From positions 288,770 through 352,769 of the forward strand of contig NZ_JBICTU010000004.1 in NCBI RefSeq assembly GCF_043197795.1: a stretch of DNA of 64,000 nt, written 5' to 3'. Below the pieces are notes generated by a model that was given only the letters and a program-made list of their open reading frames with translations, did not search any database and had not been told where the DNA came from. Position 1 is the first letter of the stretch; each line of letters starts with the position of its first letter. A program made the translations under genes and the position numbers. The stretch is from Sphaerisporangium sp040649355 (GTDB lineage Bacteria; Actinomycetota; Actinomycetes; Streptosporangiales; Streptosporangiaceae). Positions 62,684 to 64,000 of this stretch are shown piece by piece.

Positions 62684-64000
62684 TCAGACGTTGAAGTAGC
62701 TGGCCTCGGGGTGGTGCACGATCAGGGCCGAGGTCGCCTGCTCGGGATGCAACTGGAACTCCTCCGACAACGACACCCCGATCCGCGCCGGGTCCAGCAG
62801 CTCGAACAACTGCACCTGATCCTCCAGATTCGGGCACGCCGGATACCCGAACGAGTACCGGCACCCGGTCACGTTCACCTTCAGCATGTCCTGCAGCGAC
62901 TCCCGGCCACCGATCCCCAGCTCCGAACGCACCCGCGCGTGCCAGTACTCGGCCAACGCCTCGGTCAGCTGCACCGACAACCCGTGCAACTCCAGATAGT
63001 CGCGGTAGGCGTCCTTGGCGAACAACTCCGCCGTCGCCTCCGACACCCTGCTCCCCATCGTGGCCACCTGGAACGCCACCACATCCACCTCCCCCGACTC
63101 CCGGGAGCGGAAGAAGTCCGACAGGCACAGATGCCGGTCACGCCGCTGCCGCGGGAAGGTGAACCGCGTCCGCTCGCCCCCCGCCTCATCCAAGACGATC
63201 AGGCTGTCGCCGTCGCTGACACACGGGAAATACCCGTACACCACCGCCGCCTCCAAAAGCCCCTCGGTCTGCATCCGCTCCAGCCACATCCGCAACCGCG
63301 GACGCCCCTCAGACTCCACCAACTCCTCATACGAGGGCCCCTCACCCCCCCGGGCCGCCTTCAGCCCCCACTGCCCCATGAACGTCGCCCGCTCATCCAA
63401 AAACGCCGCGTACTCCCCCAGCGGAATGCCCTTCACCACCCGCTCCCCCAAAAACGGCGCCACCGGAACCCGATTACCCGCCGCCACATCCGAACGAGCC
63501 GGCAACTCCGCCTCCGGGGTACGCACCAACCTCGCACCCGCCTTGACCCGCCGCTCCCGCAACGGCGGCAACGCCGCCCCCTCCACCCCCCGCTTGACCG
63601 CCATGAACGCGTCCATCAACCGCAACCCCTCGAACGCGTCCCGCGCGTACCGCACCTGACCCTGAAACACATCGGCCAGATCCTGCTCCACATACGCCCG
63701 CGTCAACGCCGCCCCACCCAAAAGCACCGGGAACCGCCCCGAAATCCCCCGCGCGTTCATCTCCTCCAGGTTCTCCCGCATGATCACCGTCGACTTCACC
63801 AGCAACCCCGACATCCCGATCACATCGGCCTTACCATCCTCAGCCGCCTCCAAAATCGTCGACACCGGCTGCTTGATCCCGAGATTCACCACCTCATAAC
63901 CATTATTGGACAAAATGATGTCCACCAGATTCTTCCCGATGTCATGCACATCACCCTTGACCGTGGCCAGCACGATCCGCCCCTTGGACTCCCCCTCCAC
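62684..64000 (-). CDS. metH: Cobalamin-dependent methionine synthase, C-terminal part
   Basis: The last 438 codons; the gene continues beyond the right edge, so the start is missing. The visible part opens in the cobalamin-binding domain with KGDVHDIGKN (the His that ligates cobalt), followed by GMSGLLVKSTVIMRENLEEM and VLLGGAALT. The activation domain follows from about residue 170 to the end, with the SAM-binding RYSFGYPACPNL. It transfers methyl from methyltetrahydrofolate to homocysteine via B12. Full enzymes have about 1150-1200 residues, so the homocysteine and folate domains lie outside. Confidence 0.95.
   Translation of the reverse strand: MEGESKGRIVLATVKGDVHDIGKNLVDIILSNNGYEVVNLGIKQPVSTILEAAEDGKADVIGMSGLLVKSTVIMRENLEEMNARGISGRFPVLLGGAALTRAYVEQDLADVFQGQVRYARDAFEGLRLMDAFMAVKRGVEGAALPPLRERRVKAGARLVRTPEAELPARSDVAAGNRVPVAPFLGERVVKGIPLGEYAAFLDERATFMGQWGLKAARGGEGPSYEELVESEGRPRLRMWLERMQTEGLLEAAVVYGYFPCVSDGDSLIVLDEAGGERTRFTFPRQRRDRHLCLSDFFRSRESGEVDVVAFQVATMGSRVSEATAELFAKDAYRDYLELHGLSVQLTEALAEYWHARVRSELGIGGRESLQDMLKVNVTGCRYSFGYPACPNLEDQVQLFELLDPARIGVSLSEEFQLHPEQATSALIVHHPEASYFNV

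Overview
The window is very GC-rich DNA (about 70% or more by eye) with the strong third-position GC, frequent GTG starts and gene families of a filamentous actinomycete: SARP/STAND and LAL regulators, a Methyltransf_19 (DUF574) methyltransferase, a membrane Ser/Thr kinase and many secreted CBM-bearing proteins. I place it in Streptosporangiales or Streptomycetales but cannot name a genus. No rRNA, tRNA, CRISPR array, phage gene or intact insertion sequence was seen.

Region 1 (1-16.7 kb) is regulator-rich. It holds an orphan GTPase, a SARP-type STAND regulator, an HTH-TPR regulator, a LAL-type LuxR regulator, a 2-isopropylmalate synthase whose feedback domain looks degenerate, a transthyretin/HIU-hydrolase-fold protein that has lost both catalytic histidines, a possible 58-residue peptide gene, a second SARP-STAND regulator and a LacI regulator. 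No large biosynthetic enzymes accompany them.

Region 2 (17-26.4 kb) is a compact minus-strand operon: livG, livF, binding protein, livH, livM, 3-hydroxybutyrate dehydrogenase and a GAF-PucR regulator. A secreted tannase/3HB-oligomer-hydrolase-like esterase diverges from it. Together they look like an extracellular 3-hydroxybutyrate ester (PHB breakdown product) uptake and oxidation locus.

Region 3 (26.5-38 kb) has an alpha/beta hydrolase, a Ser/Thr kinase and a methyltransferase. It then has a six-gene plus-strand operon (polar amino acid-type ABC importer, acetoacetate decarboxylase family enzyme, GntR regulator, SDR oxidoreductase), two GNAT acetyltransferases and a decayed DUF6010 membrane gene.

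Region 4 (38-47 kb) has a NUDIX hydrolase and a PfkB kinase, converging on a seven-gene Ebo-like operon: inositol-phosphate synthase, UbiA prenyltransferase, sugar isomerase-like TIM barrel, EboA, TatD hydrolase, EboE and an alkaline-phosphatase-superfamily protein. Three of its junctions are 4-bp GTGA stop/start overlaps. An inositol-phosphate synthase stands where other ebo clusters carry a dehydroquinate-synthase-like cyclase.

Region 5 (47-55.3 kb) is for secreted carbohydrate-active proteins: a ThuA-CBM6 protein, a PQQ-type sugar dehydrogenase-PKD-CBM6 protein, a ROK regulator and a GH99 glycosidase with a structured leader. Region 6 (55.3-64 kb) has a histidine kinase without a partner, a PPOX flavoprotein, a class 3 lipase-like protein, a small secreted protein, a VOC protein, an AraC regulator divergent from a DUF1772 membrane protein, and the C-terminal part of cobalamin-dependent methionine synthase running off the right edge.
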